DNA of 13,044 nucleotides from Candidatus Spechtiibacteriota bacterium. Lineage in GTDB: Bacteria; Patescibacteriota; Minisyncoccia; Spechtbacterales; HO2-43-30. The stretch is taken from contig JACOUK010000005.1 of assembly GCA_016177905.1 (NCBI GenBank), forward strand, positions 1 through 13,044. The letters run 5' to 3'. Below the pieces are notes generated by a model. The model saw nothing but the letters and a program-made list of their open reading frames with translations. It had not been told where the DNA came from and did no database searches. A program made the position numbers and the translations under genes. Positions 1-7,180 of this stretch are shown here, piece after piece; positions within the stretch are counted from its first letter, which is position 1; the number at the start of each line of letters is the position of its first letter.

Positions 1-144
1 AAACAAATTTGCCGCGTGTTTTGCATCTTTAAAAAGATGGGCAGTGCTCTGATAAAGTGGAACCGCGCGAGAGAAATCGGGGGGGCTTGGAGTGTAGGAA
101 GAATGTAAAGCGCTAGTTCGAAATTTATACTTTTTATTTTTCAT
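1..144 (-). CDS. metY: O-acetylhomoserine sulfhydrylase-like PLP enzyme, N-terminal part (cut by window edge)
   Basis: An open frame of 48 codons starts at an ATG at 144-142 and runs off the window with no stop. Its translation contains RAVPLYQSTAHLF followed by KDAKHAANLF. This matches the conserved N-terminal region of the Cys/Met-metabolism PLP enzymes, in particular O-acetylhomoserine (thiol)-lyase, where the pattern is RAVPIYQTTSYVF...HAANLF. The family makes homocysteine from O-acetylhomoserine and sulfide, or methionine with methanethiol, in the cytoplasm. The PLP lysine lies far beyond the window, so activity cannot be judged. The gene follows secY by 87 bases on the same strand, with two hairpins in between, so it may be co-transcribed with the operon. 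Cystathionine gamma-synthase or gamma-lyase are alternatives, but the HAANLF end favours the MetY branch. The N-terminus MKNKKYKFRTSALHSSY fits the usual family start. Confidence 0.82.
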   Translation of the reverse strand, partial: MKNKKYKFRTSALHSSYTPSPPDFSRAVPLYQSTAHLFKDAKHAANLF

Positions 145-151
145 ACCGCGC

Positions 152-187
152 ACCCGCCTTCCCCCGCAACTGCGAGCTTCGGCGGGT
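152..187 (-). repeat. Hairpin with ACCCGCC/GGCGGGT arms (REP-like unit, copy 1)
   Basis: A 7-bp perfect inverted repeat (152-158 with 181-187) encloses a 22-base loop in the secY to metY-like gap. It ends 8 bases before the metY-like ATG. A second unit with the same arms and matching flanks (ACCCGCC then AA; GGCGGGTGC on the minus strand) occurs at 10772-10810, before rplC. The two shared arms suggest a small dispersed palindromic repeat. Neither copy is followed by a U-run on the minus strand, so neither is a classical terminator. Confidence 0.5.
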
Positions 188-200
188 TAAGGTTTTGCAG

Positions 201-222
201 CCATCCCGCAGTCGCGGGATGG
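201..222 (-). repeat. Strong hairpin just after the secY stop codon
   Basis: A 9-bp perfect stem (CCATCCCGC at 201-209 with GCGGGATGG at 214-222) encloses a 4-base loop and begins 9 bases after the secY stop. On the minus strand the following bases are CTGCAAAACC, with no T-run, so a factor-independent terminator is not supported. It could protect the 3' end of the long operon transcript, cause partial termination, or simply be an intergenic palindrome. Confidence 0.5.
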
Positions 223-231
223 GCAAAGCCC

Positions 232-1509
232 TTAAAATCCTTCATATTCCCGCATCACAAGCTGGGCTTCAATCTGGCGCATTGTTTCAAGAACTACCGA
301 AACAACAATGAGTATAGACGTCCCTCCCACAAGAAACTGAAACGCGGTAATTCCTGTCAACCCCTGAATAACCGACGGCAATACCGCGATAAGCCCCAAA
401 AAAATAGCTCCGATAAGAAGAGTTCTATTCAGTATGTAATAAAGGTGCTGGGATGTCGGTTTGCCCGGCCGCAGCCCGGGAATAAAACCTCCCTGCTTTT
501 GAAGATTATTCGCGATATTATCAGGGTTAAAAGTAACTGCGGTATAAAAATACGTAAAAAGTACGACAAGCGCAAAGTAAGAAACGCCATACAGCCATTG
601 ATTGTTGGTCAGGAGGTTAAAAATATGCGAAAGTCGTATAGCCCATACCGCGTTTGACGCGCTTAAAAAGTTTCCGATCATGCCCGGGAAAAGAAGCAAT
701 GAAAGCGCAAAAATAATCGGAATCACTCCGGCAGGATTCAAATTCAACGGAAGAAATGTCGATACCCCCCCGTACACTCGCCCTCCCCGAACACGTTTGG
801 CGTAAGAAACCTGGATATTGCGTCTTGCTTCATTTACCGTAATAACACCCGCGATAATAATGATGGAAAGCGCGAAAAATACAATCATTGCCGGTATCTG
901 ATCACGGGTCATTGTGGCAAGAATTTGTTGAATGGATTGAGGCACCCGCGCGACGATTCCGGCAAAAATCAAAAGGGAAATACCGTTGCCGATTCCTTTT
1001 TCCGAAACAAGTTCTCCCAGCCACATTAAAAATATCGCTCCCGCAGTCACCGTAAAAAGAGTTGTCAATAACTCGAAACGGCTTAGATCGCTAATAACAT
1101 TCTGGCGCGTAAGAAGCGTAATAAATCCAAACCCTTGAAGTAGCGCAAGCGGAACAGTAAGCATTCTTCCGTACTGATTAAATTTTTGTCTTCCCTGCTC
1201 GCCCGCTTCTTCGTATATTTCTTTGAGCTTCGGAAAGATCATTGTCATTAACTGTAAAATAATCGTGGCGGTAATGTAGGGCCCCAAACCGAGCATAACT
1301 ACGGAAAGCTGTTCGAGCGCCCCTCCGGAAAAAATATTCAAGAGGCCGAAAGCCTGATTGTTCCCGAAAAATTGCTCAAGCCTCGCTTGGTCAACTCCCG
1401 GGATTGGAATGCTCGCCGCAAGACGAAAAATACCGAATACCACCAATACAAAAACGATCTTGTTGCGCAGTTCTTTGATCTTAAAGAGAAGAAGAATTTT
1501 AGACAACAT
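232..1509 (-). CDS. secY: Protein translocase subunit SecY
   Basis: SecY is the central pore of the SecYEG channel in the inner membrane and passes unfolded preproteins across or into the membrane. The predicted protein has 425 residues, the normal family length, and shows about ten hydrophobic segments. Family features seen are RNKIVFVL with RLAASIPIPGVD at the first segment and plug region, the GPYITATIILQLM stretch, EKGIGNGISLLIFAGIV, the PLNLNPAGVIPIIFA stretch, and the cytoplasmic loop with GFIPGLRPGKPTSQHL before the last helices. The ATG at 1509-1507 gives the expected N-terminus MLSKILLLFK. A longer TTG-started reading adds 15 residues that are just the L15 tail in another frame. The gene overlaps rplO by 11 bases, which suggests translational coupling. 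It is the last gene of the spc-type cluster here; adk, map and infA, its common followers, are not next. Confidence 0.97.
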   Translation of the reverse strand: MLSKILLLFKIKELRNKIVFVLVVFGIFRLAASIPIPGVDQARLEQFFGNNQAFGLLNIFSGGALEQLSVVMLGLGPYITATIILQLMTMIFPKLKEIYEEAGEQGRQKFNQYGRMLTVPLALLQGFGFITLLTRQNVISDLSRFELLTTLFTVTAGAIFLMWLGELVSEKGIGNGISLLIFAGIVARVPQSIQQILATMTRDQIPAMIVFFALSIIIIAGVITVNEARRNIQVSYAKRVRGGRVYGGVSTFLPLNLNPAGVIPIIFALSLLLFPGMIGNFLSASNAVWAIRLSHIFNLLTNNQWLYGVSYFALVVLFTYFYTAVTFNPDNIANNLQKQGGFIPGLRPGKPTSQHLYYILNRTLLIGAIFLGLIAVLPSVIQGLTGITAFQFLVGGTSILIVVSVVLETMRQIEAQLVMREYEGF

Positions 1510-1939
1510 GCTGTGTTTTTTCTTGAGCGGTCTTGGACATTTCCACTCCTTCAAACTTTAATTTTTTCGTGATCGTGCCTCCTCCCAAAATTTTTACGGA
1601 AGGCGCCTTTCCTCCTATTCTACGAACTATTCTTTTTTGAAGCAATGTTTTGGGGTTTACAACGTCTCCCTCGCTAAACTTTTTCTCCACTTGATCGAGA
1701 TCCACCACGGCAAAAAAAGTTCTATATTGCTTCGGCCCCTGCTTCTTGTAACGTCCGGCTGGCACGCCCCGAAGCTTGGGAATTTTCCTTATAAGATCGC
1801 GAATTGCCGGCCGAAGACGGGCTCCTGTTCGCGCCGTTTGCCCTTTTCCTCCCCGGCCCGAACGATTTCCGCGCGTCCCTCCGCGGCCAACCCGCCTGTG
1901 CCTTTTCTGTTTAATTGAAGAAAGTTGATGAATCTGCAT
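1499..1939 (-). CDS. rplO: 50S ribosomal protein L15
   Basis: L15 is a late-assembly protein of the large ribosomal subunit. The 146-residue product has the basic, glycine-rich N-terminus typical of the family (RVGRGGTRGNRSGRGGKGQ at about residues 17-35) and the C-terminal region with VKILGGGTITKKLKFEGVEMSKTAQEK. The length is normal. The gene begins only 5 bases after rpsE. In most bacteria rpmD (L30) stands between S5 and L15, and there is no room for it here. The 3' end overlaps secY by 11 bases. No Shine-Dalgarno sequence is visible, so translation is probably coupled to rpsE. Confidence 0.97.
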   Translation of the reverse strand: MQIHQLSSIKQKRHRRVGRGGTRGNRSGRGGKGQTARTGARLRPAIRDLIRKIPKLRGVPAGRYKKQGPKQYRTFFAVVDLDQVEKKFSEGDVVNPKTLLQKRIVRRIGGKAPSVKILGGGTITKKLKFEGVEMSKTAQEKTQHVV

Positions 1940-1944
1940 ATCTA

Positions 1945-2523
1945 TTACTCATTATGTAAAACGTCCGCCTTCGCCGCGTCGTCTGTCGCAACATCTTCTT
2001 CTTTGGGAACGCGAGGCTCCTCCGCCTTCTTTTTAGGCGACTTTAGTTTCTTTAACGCCTCGATTGCCGCCCTCGCGTTGTTCAGCTTATTCCCCGACCG
2101 CGAAAGAATTTTCCCTATGATGTTTTTGTACCCGGCAAGATCAACGACTGTCCGAACCGCTCCTCCCGCGATAATGCCCCTGCCTTCGGGCGCGGGCTTC
2201 AAAAAAATTCTGGCGCTCCCAGACTTCCCATACACTTCGTGCGGTATCGACCCCTTGCTCGTCACCACGACTTGGATCAAATTTTTCTTTGCGTCCCGTA
2301 CGGATTTTTCAACCGCGCCGCGCACATCCTGCCCCTTTCTCACTCCGACCCCCACCCTTCCGAGCCTGTCGCCTACGACCACAACCGTACGAAAACTAAA
2401 TCTCTTTCCTCCGGCTGTAACTCGCGCGACTCTCCGCACATCCAAAAGCTTCTGCTCAAACTCTCCCGGCTCTCTCGCGCGGCCCTCTCCTCTTCTTTTT
2501 TGAAACGCGTTTCCTCTTTTCAT
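1945..2523 (-). CDS. rpsE: 30S ribosomal protein S5
   Basis: S5 lies near the mRNA entry and decoding region of the small subunit and contributes to accuracy. The 192-residue product contains the N-terminal double-stranded-RNA-binding-like domain (FEQKLLDVRRVARVTAGGKR, then FSFRTVVVVGD) and the C-terminal domain with GRGIIAGGAVRTVVDLAGYKNIIGKI split by the usual turn, followed by SGNKLNNARAAIEAL. Residues from about 161 to the end form a Lys/Glu/Asp-rich tail beyond the usual core. The gene follows rplR by 11 bases without a Shine-Dalgarno sequence and is followed directly by rplO. Confidence 0.97.
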   Translation of the reverse strand: MKRGNAFQKRRGEGRAREPGEFEQKLLDVRRVARVTAGGKRFSFRTVVVVGDRLGRVGVGVRKGQDVRGAVEKSVRDAKKNLIQVVVTSKGSIPHEVYGKSGSARIFLKPAPEGRGIIAGGAVRTVVDLAGYKNIIGKILSRSGNKLNNARAAIEALKKLKSPKKKAEEPRVPKEEDVATDDAAKADVLHNE

Positions 2524-2534
2524 TGCTTTAAAGA

Positions 2535-2861
2535 TTAAAATTCAAGCCCTCCATCTCTCGCTCCTTTTGCCACTGCTTCGACTCTCCCGTAATACACATA
2601 TCCTCCCCGATCGAATACGACATGCGTGATCTTTAATTTTTTTGCCTTTTCCGCAATCATTTTCCCAACCTCAATTGCTTTCCCCGCCGCTTTTCCTCCT
2701 TGAGCCGTTCCAAGAATCTCGCCTTTCTCATCGTCAATAAGCGTAGCGTAGATATATTTGTTTGAACGAAACACAGCGAGGCGCGGCCGCGCGCTCGTCC
2801 CCCTCACCTTCGCTCGAATTCTTTTGTGTCGAAGTTCCCTTTGACCTCGTTTGTTACGCAT
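2535..2861 (-). CDS. rplR: 50S ribosomal protein L18
   Basis: L18 binds 5S rRNA together with L5 and helps attach it to the large subunit. The 108-residue product has the family signatures RPRLAVFRSNKYIYATLIDD near residues 25-45 and the C-terminal THVVFDRGGYVYYGRVEAVA, followed by KGARDGGLEF. Length is slightly shorter than in E. coli, mostly at the N-terminus. It lies between rplF (24-base gap) and rpsE (11-base gap). The bases before the ATG are A/T-rich and show no Shine-Dalgarno motif. Confidence 0.96.
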   Translation of the reverse strand: MRNKRGQRELRHKRIRAKVRGTSARPRLAVFRSNKYIYATLIDDEKGEILGTAQGGKAAGKAIEVGKMIAEKAKKLKITHVVFDRGGYVYYGRVEAVAKGARDGGLEF

Positions 2862-2885
2862 AGGTATGAAATATCATATGAAATG

Positions 2886-3434
2886 TTAGGCAGCGACCGT
2901 TGCCGCTTTCTTCCCGACTTTTCTCCGTATATACTCGCCGGCATAATGAATGCCCTTTCCTTTGTATGGTTCAGGCTTTTTGAAGGCGCGAATATCCGCC
3001 GCCACCTGCCCTACCATGTATTTGTCAATCCCGGTTACGCGGATGACATTCCCCTGCACTGCGACTGAAATATCTTTTGGGATTTTATACAGTATCGGAT
3101 GAGTAAATCCAAGATGCAGTGTCACGGTGTCTCCCTGAACTTCCGCGCGGAAGCCGATGCCTTCAATCTCCAGTTTCTTCTCAAATCCTTCGGTCACACC
3201 ATGGACCATACCGGACAAAAGCGCGCGGGTAAGCCCCCACAGCGCCGACGTATTTTTATTTTTTATAGGGGACGGCTTTACGGCAAGAATCTGGCCATTT
3301 TTTTCAACCAAAATTGCGGGATGGATCGAACGTACAAGTTCCCCTTTTGGACCCTTGATTCGAATTTCGCCTTCATGGACTTCCGCCTCGACATTCAAAG
3401 GTATCTCGATTGGTTTTTTTCCGATTCTTGACAT
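2886..3434 (-). CDS. rplF: 50S ribosomal protein L6
   Basis: L6 binds 23S rRNA near the sarcin-ricin loop and helps form the factor-binding site. The product has 182 residues, with the canonical start MSRIGKKPIEIP, a repeat of two similar domains, and the C-terminal signature EPYKGKGIHYAGEYIRRKVGKK. The ATG at 3434-3432 was chosen over an upstream in-frame alternative start because it gives this family N-terminus. An AAGG lies only two bases before the ATG, so the ribosome site is poor. Gap to rpsH is 14 bases. Confidence 0.97.
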   Translation of the reverse strand: MSRIGKKPIEIPLNVEAEVHEGEIRIKGPKGELVRSIHPAILVEKNGQILAVKPSPIKNKNTSALWGLTRALLSGMVHGVTEGFEKKLEIEGIGFRAEVQGDTVTLHLGFTHPILYKIPKDISVAVQGNVIRVTGIDKYMVGQVAADIRAFKKPEPYKGKGIHYAGEYIRRKVGKKAATVAA

Positions 3435-3448
3435 AGCCTTAATAAAAT

Positions 3449-3841
3449 TTAATACACTTCGCAAAGAAGTTCTCCTCCCACCCCTTGCTTTTTCGCTTCT
3501 TGTCCGGACATCACGCCTTTCGGCGTAGAAAGAATGACAAGACCCGTCCCCTGACGGACAGAAGGAATCTCACCCCTCTTCACATATACTCTTTTGCCGA
3601 GCTTACTAACCCTCTTCATGTAAGATATTGCCGGCAATTTATCTTCCCCGTAGCCAAGCTCAATGATAATCCAGCTCTTTTCCCCGCGCTTCTTCACTTC
3701 CACATCTTTGACCCAACCCCCTTTTTCTAAAATTTCCGCAATTTTAAGATTGATCTTCGAATAGGGAGCTTTGATGCTTTGATGTCCCACGGCTTGGGCG
3801 TTCTTCAATGTGACGAGCATATATGAGATAAGGTCTTTCAT
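3449..3841 (-). CDS. rpsH: 30S ribosomal protein S8
   Basis: S8 binds the central domain of 16S rRNA and, in E. coli, represses its own spc operon through a mimic of that site. The 130-residue product has the family N-terminus (ISYMLVTLKNAQAVG) and the C-terminal signature with GLVILSTPKGVMSGQEAKK and GVGGELLCEVY. Full length. It begins 3 bases after the rpsN stop. I did not see an obvious S8-type helix before rplE, so E. coli-style feedback is not supported by this reading. Confidence 0.96.
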   Translation of the reverse strand: MKDLISYMLVTLKNAQAVGHQSIKAPYSKINLKIAEILEKGGWVKDVEVKKRGEKSWIIIELGYGEDKLPAISYMKRVSKLGKRVYVKRGEIPSVRQGTGLVILSTPKGVMSGQEAKKQGVGGELLCEVY

Positions 3842-3844
3842 AAT

Positions 3845-4030
3845 TTACCACGAAGCCTTTTTAATTCCCGGAATTTCCCCTCTGTTTGCCAGTTCCCTGA
3901 AACATATCCTGCATAAATCAAATTTTTGCATATAGCCGCGTTTTTTTCCGCATCGAAAACACCGACGGATCAGCCGTGTGGTAAACTTTGGCTTCTTTTG
4001 TGCTCTTGCAATAAGCGATGCTTTCGCCAT
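3845..4030 (-). CDS. rpsN: 30S ribosomal protein S14, zinc-binding type
   Basis: S14 sits in the head of the small subunit and is needed for its late assembly. This is the short, type Z form: 61 residues with four cysteines in two pairs, CFRC at residues 24-27 and CRIC at 40-43, which form the zinc site. The C-terminus GEIPGIKKASW is the family signature. It lies between rplE (21-base gap) and rpsH (3-base gap), the usual spc order. No Shine-Dalgarno sequence is visible. Confidence 0.97.
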   Translation of the reverse strand: MAKASLIARAQKKPKFTTRLIRRCFRCGKKRGYMQKFDLCRICFRELANRGEIPGIKKASW

Positions 4031-4051
4031 ATATAAAATAGCTGATTAAAA

Positions 4052-4630
4052 TTACGCTTTTTGAAATAGAATTCCAAGCTCCGTCAGCAATGCAATTCCT
4101 TCCTCTCTATTTTTCGCGTTTGTCGCAAGACTAATCTCCATCCCCCACATCTGCCGTACTTTATCATGCGGAATCTCCGGAAAAATAATTTGTTCGGAAA
4201 CACCTATGGTCATGTTGCCTCTTTGATCAACCGATTTTTTTTCAAAACCGCGGAAGTCTCTCATGCGCGGAAACGCAATGTGAATAAGGCGCGTCAGAAA
4301 ATCGTACATCCTCTGCCCGCGTAAAGTTGCGGATACTCCAGCGATCATTCCCTCTCTCAATTTAAAGCCGGAAATAGACTTATGCGCTCGGATAATTCTT
4401 GGTTTCTGGCCTACAATCAACGCAAATTCATTGACAAGATCCGCTACCACACTCTCCTCGCTCCCTGCGCTATCCTTGCCTCTTTTGGCGTTGATCATCT
4501 TTCCAACTCCGGAATTTACAACGATTTTTTTAAGCGCCGGCACGGCATGCACATTTTTATACCCAAACTTTTCCCTCATCACAGGGACTATTTCTTGCTT
4601 GTATCTCTCTTTTAAGCTAGTTGTTTTCAT
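4052..4630 (-). CDS. rplE: 50S ribosomal protein L5
   Basis: L5 binds 5S rRNA and forms part of the bridge to the small subunit and P-site tRNA. The 192-residue product contains the family signatures KKIVVNSGVGK (residues 34-44), GQKPRIIRAHKSISGFKLREG and TLRGQRMYDFLTRLIHIAFPR, then the MTIGVSEQIIFPEI region. Compared with usual L5 there is a short charged insertion around residues 46-60 (NAKRGKDSAGSEES) in the loop after the first signature. It lies between rplX (18-base gap) and rpsN. The start ATG has no Shine-Dalgarno motif. Confidence 0.97.
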   Translation of the reverse strand: MKTTSLKERYKQEIVPVMREKFGYKNVHAVPALKKIVVNSGVGKMINAKRGKDSAGSEESVVADLVNEFALIVGQKPRIIRAHKSISGFKLREGMIAGVSATLRGQRMYDFLTRLIHIAFPRMRDFRGFEKKSVDQRGNMTIGVSEQIIFPEIPHDKVRQMWGMEISLATNAKNREEGIALLTELGILFQKA

Positions 4631-4648
4631 AACGTGTGTGCTACAGGC

Positions 4649-4954
4649 TTATACTTCTTCTCCGCATTGTTTACACACCCGATACTTTTTCTCGGGGATT
4701 ACCCTGTACCCAATACGCGCCGATTGTACGCATTTTGGACACACGAGCTTCACATTCGATGCGGCTATGGGTGATGCGATGCCGATAACCTCGCCCTTTT
4801 GGCCCTGTCGCTTTGCGCGCCTGTGTTTTTTATGAATATTTATTCCTTCTACCACAATCTTGCCCTCCCCAGGAAGGGCCTCAATAATTTTTCCTTTCCG
4901 TCCGCGGTCTTTTCCGGAAATAACCAGCACATTGTCACCTTTCTTTAATTTCAT
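4649..4954 (-). CDS. rplX: 50S ribosomal protein L24 with zinc ribbon
   Basis: L24 is an early assembly protein that binds the 5' part of 23S rRNA. The 101-residue product has the N-terminal KOW motif (MKLKKGDNVLVISGKDRGRKG) and the family stretch GINIHKKHRRAKRQGQKG. The C-terminal half carries CPKC at residues 72-75 and CKQC at 94-97, a likely four-cysteine zinc site found in many but not all bacterial L24 proteins. The gene starts 9 bases after rplN. Confidence 0.96.
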   Translation of the reverse strand: MKLKKGDNVLVISGKDRGRKGKIIEALPGEGKIVVEGINIHKKHRRAKRQGQKGEVIGIASPIAASNVKLVCPKCVQSARIGYRVIPEKKYRVCKQCGEEV

Positions 4955-4963
4955 ATTTCAGGA

Positions 4964-5329
4964 TTAAAGCACTTCTGGCGCTAATGACGCTATTTTGTCG
5001 AAACCTTTCTCTTTAATCTCCCGCGGAATCGGACCAAAGATTCTCCCTCCTTTTGGTTCGTTTCCGTCAACGATTACCGCGGCATTATCGTCAAATCGAA
5101 TATACGATCCATCATGCCGCCTGTAGGGTTGCTTCACGCGCACAATAAGCGCCTTCACTACCTCGTGGGTTTTGACTGGACGTCGCGGTTCAGCAACTTT
5201 TACAGCCGCAACAATAATATCTCCTATTGTCGCGTATCGGCGTCTTGTGCCGCCAAGCACCTTAAAACACTGAATCACTTTCGCTCCAGTATTATCCGTG
5301 ACTTTTAATTTCGTATACGATTGAATCAT
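4964..5329 (-). CDS. rplN: 50S ribosomal protein L14
   Basis: L14 lies at the subunit interface of the large subunit and contacts 16S rRNA. The 121-residue, full-length product has the family start MIQSYTKLKVTDNTGAK and the signatures GDIIVAAVKVAEPR, FDDNAAVIVD and GGRIFGPIPREIKEKGFDKIASLAPEVL in two blocks. Its ATG overlaps the rpsQ stop as ATGA (5329-5326), so the two genes are probably translationally coupled. There is no separate promoter or leader here, so the S10 and spc groups appear joined in one transcript. Confidence 0.97.
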   Translation of the reverse strand: MIQSYTKLKVTDNTGAKVIQCFKVLGGTRRRYATIGDIIVAAVKVAEPRRPVKTHEVVKALIVRVKQPYRRHDGSYIRFDDNAAVIVDGNEPKGGRIFGPIPREIKEKGFDKIASLAPEVL

Positions 5330-5568
5330 GATTGTGCGGGCGTCTTAATTCTCCATCGTTTCTCGCGGCTTTGAGGGCGCGTTTCCTCGATCACCACTTC
5401 CTCTCCATCCTTGCCTTTGAGTTGATTTTCCGGATCGTGGACTTTATAGCGTCTTGTGACGCGAAATCGCCTCCCGTATTTTGGATGCTCCTTTAATCTT
5501 GTCACTTCCACCACCACGGTCTTATCCATTTTGGTGGATACAATTTTTCCTTTCATTGTTTTGCTCAT
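5326..5568 (-). CDS. rpsQ: 30S ribosomal protein S17
   Basis: S17 is a primary 16S rRNA-binding protein of the OB-fold class that stabilises helix junctions in the body of the small subunit. The 80-residue product shows MKGKIVSTKMDKTVVVEV, the HPKYGRRFRVTRRYKVHD block and the C-terminal EETRPQSREKRWRI. Length is normal. It follows rpmC by 3 bases and overlaps rplN by 4 bases. Confidence 0.96.
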   Translation of the reverse strand: MSKTMKGKIVSTKMDKTVVVEVTRLKEHPKYGRRFRVTRRYKVHDPENQLKGKDGEEVVIEETRPQSREKRWRIKTPAQS

Positions 5569-5571
5569 ACG

Positions 5572-5751
5572 CTACTTACTCAATAATGTGGAAATCCTCG
5601 CGATATCCTTTCTTGCGTCGCGAAGTTCCTTCACATTCTTTACTCTTCCTCCGGATACATCGAATTTCAGATTCAATACATAATTTTGCTTCTCTGAAAG
5701 AAGTTTTTTTAACATATCCTCTGGCTTCTGCCGCAATTCTCTAATCTTCAT
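5572..5751 (-). CDS. rpmC: 50S ribosomal protein L29
   Basis: L29 surrounds the peptide exit tunnel next to L23 and is part of the docking site for trigger factor and SRP. The gene is only 60 codons including the stop. Its translation starts MKIRELRQKPEDMLKKLL and continues with LRDARKDIARISTLLSK, which is the expected two-helix hairpin; the LRxARKDIARIxTLL pattern is the family signature. The start is the ATG at 5751-5749, 4 bases after the rplP stop, and the stop TAG at 5574-5572 lies 3 bases before rpsQ. Length (59 residues) and position between L16 and S17 are both standard. Confidence 0.95.
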   Translation of the reverse strand: MKIRELRQKPEDMLKKLLSEKQNYVLNLKFDVSGGRVKNVKELRDARKDIARISTLLSK

Positions 5752-5755
5752 GTAT

Positions 5756-6169
5756 TTAGTAGCGCCTTACAAACCGCGTCCGCACCGGCATTTTATCCGC
5801 CGCGAGCCGAAACGCCTCGCGCGCGACTTCTTCAGGCACTCCGTCGACTTCGAATAAAATTTTTCCGGGACGGGCGGGGTAGACAAAATAACTCACCGTT
5901 CCCTTTCCTCCGCCCATGGGAACTTCGGTACCCTTTCTTGTAATCGGCTTGTCCGGAAAAATCCGTATCCATAATTTCCCGCCTTTCTTCATGGTGCGCG
6001 TAATCGCCCGCCGAGCCGCTTCTATCTGCCTTCCCGTAATCCAAGGGCCCTCGCTTTCTACCTGCAATCCGAAACTTCCGAAAGAAACTTTATTGCCTCT
6101 TGATTCCATACGTGCCCTGTAATGCCCCTTCATCCACTTTCTATGTTTTACTTTGCTGGGAGATAGCAT
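5756..6169 (-). CDS. rplP: 50S ribosomal protein L16
   Basis: L16 helps shape the A-site tRNA pocket of the large subunit and is needed for late assembly. The 137-residue product has the family signatures MLSPSKVKHRKWMKG, SFGLQVESEGPWITGRQIEA with ARRAITR, and the KPITRKGTEVPMGGGKG loop. The C-terminus MPVRTRFVRRY is typical. It starts 6 bases after rpsC and shows no Shine-Dalgarno motif. Confidence 0.97.
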   Translation of the reverse strand: MLSPSKVKHRKWMKGHYRARMESRGNKVSFGSFGLQVESEGPWITGRQIEAARRAITRTMKKGGKLWIRIFPDKPITRKGTEVPMGGGKGTVSYFVYPARPGKILFEVDGVPEEVAREAFRLAADKMPVRTRFVRRY

Positions 6170-6175
6170 CGTTTG

Positions 6176-6835
6176 TTATTCAAGTTTTTGGCCTTTATAA
6201 ATCCAAACCTTTATTCCTATAGTCCCATAAGTGGTATACGCTATTTCTTGCGCAAAATCAATATCCGAGCGAAGCGTATTGCGCGGCAGTCTTCCCTCTT
6301 TGAGCCACTCCTCGCGGCTCATTTCAGCTCCTCCCAGCCGCCCGGATACCAAAATTTTTACGCCTTGCACTTGTTTGTTGGCGCTTGTTCGCTCTATTGC
6401 TTGCTTCAACACTCTTCGAAAGGGCATTCGCCGCTCGAGTTGTTCCGCGATGCTTAATCCCACAAGACTTGCGAATGTTTCCGGGCTCCGCACTTCACGG
6501 ACCTCAATCTTAAATTCGCTCATTGCCCCGGATTTTCCACGTCTTGCGCTCTCCAACACCTTTTGAACCTCTTTCTGAAGCGTCTCGATGCCTGTGCCCG
6601 CGCGCCCTATAATAAGGCCGGGACGCGAAGTATGGATGACTATAAGCAGCTTATTTTGAGTTCGCTCGATTTCCAAATTTTGAAGACCGGACGATCGCAA
6701 TTTTTTTGTTAAAAACTCCCGACTCGCGATATCTTCCCGAAGTTTTCCCACGTAATTTTTTGCGTCAAACCATCGCGACTTCCATGTCGCGTGAACTCCC
6801 AATCGAAATGCGAGCGGATGGACTTTGTGACTCAT
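6176..6835 (-). CDS. rpsC: 30S ribosomal protein S3
   Basis: S3 lies at the mRNA entry channel and takes part in mRNA unwinding. The 219-residue product starts MSHKVHPLAFRLG, contains a type II KH domain with GLIIGRAG at residues 73-80, and has the C-terminal domain with VKILVSGRLGGAEMSREEW and GTIGIKVWIYKG. Its ATG overlaps the rplV stop codon (ATGA at 6835-6832), indicating coupled translation. Length is normal for bacteria. Confidence 0.97.
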   Translation of the reverse strand: MSHKVHPLAFRLGVHATWKSRWFDAKNYVGKLREDIASREFLTKKLRSSGLQNLEIERTQNKLLIVIHTSRPGLIIGRAGTGIETLQKEVQKVLESARRGKSGAMSEFKIEVREVRSPETFASLVGLSIAEQLERRMPFRRVLKQAIERTSANKQVQGVKILVSGRLGGAEMSREEWLKEGRLPRNTLRSDIDFAQEIAYTTYGTIGIKVWIYKGQKLE

Positions 6836-7179
6836 GGTGTGGGTTTTGTACGCTCGTCCAAAACAATGGTAATATGGCTTGTCTTTTTGTTGATGGGGGA
6901 GGAAGTCCCCTTCGCTCTTGGACGAGATCGTTTCAACGTAGGACCTTGATCCGCAAAAATTTTCTTCACGTATAATGCGCCCGCATTCCCAGACGCGCTT
7001 TTCGCGTTTGCGATTGCCGACTCCAAGAGTTTCAAGACCGGCTTTGCCGATCTTTTGTTTAGAAACTGGAGGCTTGTCCTTGCCCGGTCAATATCCAATC
7101 CTCGAATCAAATCAACGACAAGCCTCACTTTCCTCGGTGAAATCCGCGCGTATCGTAATGTTGCGGAACTTGTGGCCAT
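6832..7179 (-). CDS. rplV: 50S ribosomal protein L22
   Basis: L22 lines the peptide exit tunnel with a long beta-hairpin. The 115-residue product has the start signature ATLRYARISPRKVRLVVDLI, the middle LLESAIANAK and the tunnel hairpin, here KIFADQGPTLKRSRPRAKG, followed by TSHITIVLDE. Only one base separates it from the rpsS stop and its end overlaps rpsC, so the three genes are tightly packed. Confidence 0.96.
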   Translation of the reverse strand: MATSSATLRYARISPRKVRLVVDLIRGLDIDRARTSLQFLNKRSAKPVLKLLESAIANAKSASGNAGALYVKKIFADQGPTLKRSRPRAKGTSSPINKKTSHITIVLDERTKPTP

Positions 7180-7180
7180 G

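Noticed and set aside
24..39. A CATCTTT/AAAGATG palindrome near the left edge.
   Set aside because: It lies inside the coding part of the metY-like gene (HLFKDA) and has a 2-base loop; coding constraint explains it.
97..130. A GTTCGAAA motif resembling a tRNA T-loop.
   Set aside because: The flanking bases do not form the required 5-bp T-stem and no acceptor or anticodon arms fit; the region codes for the metY-like N-terminus.
1925..2503. A 192-codon plus-strand open frame opposite rpsE.
   Set aside because: It is a shadow of the conserved S5 gene; its translation is Ser/Phe/Pro-rich and resembles no family.
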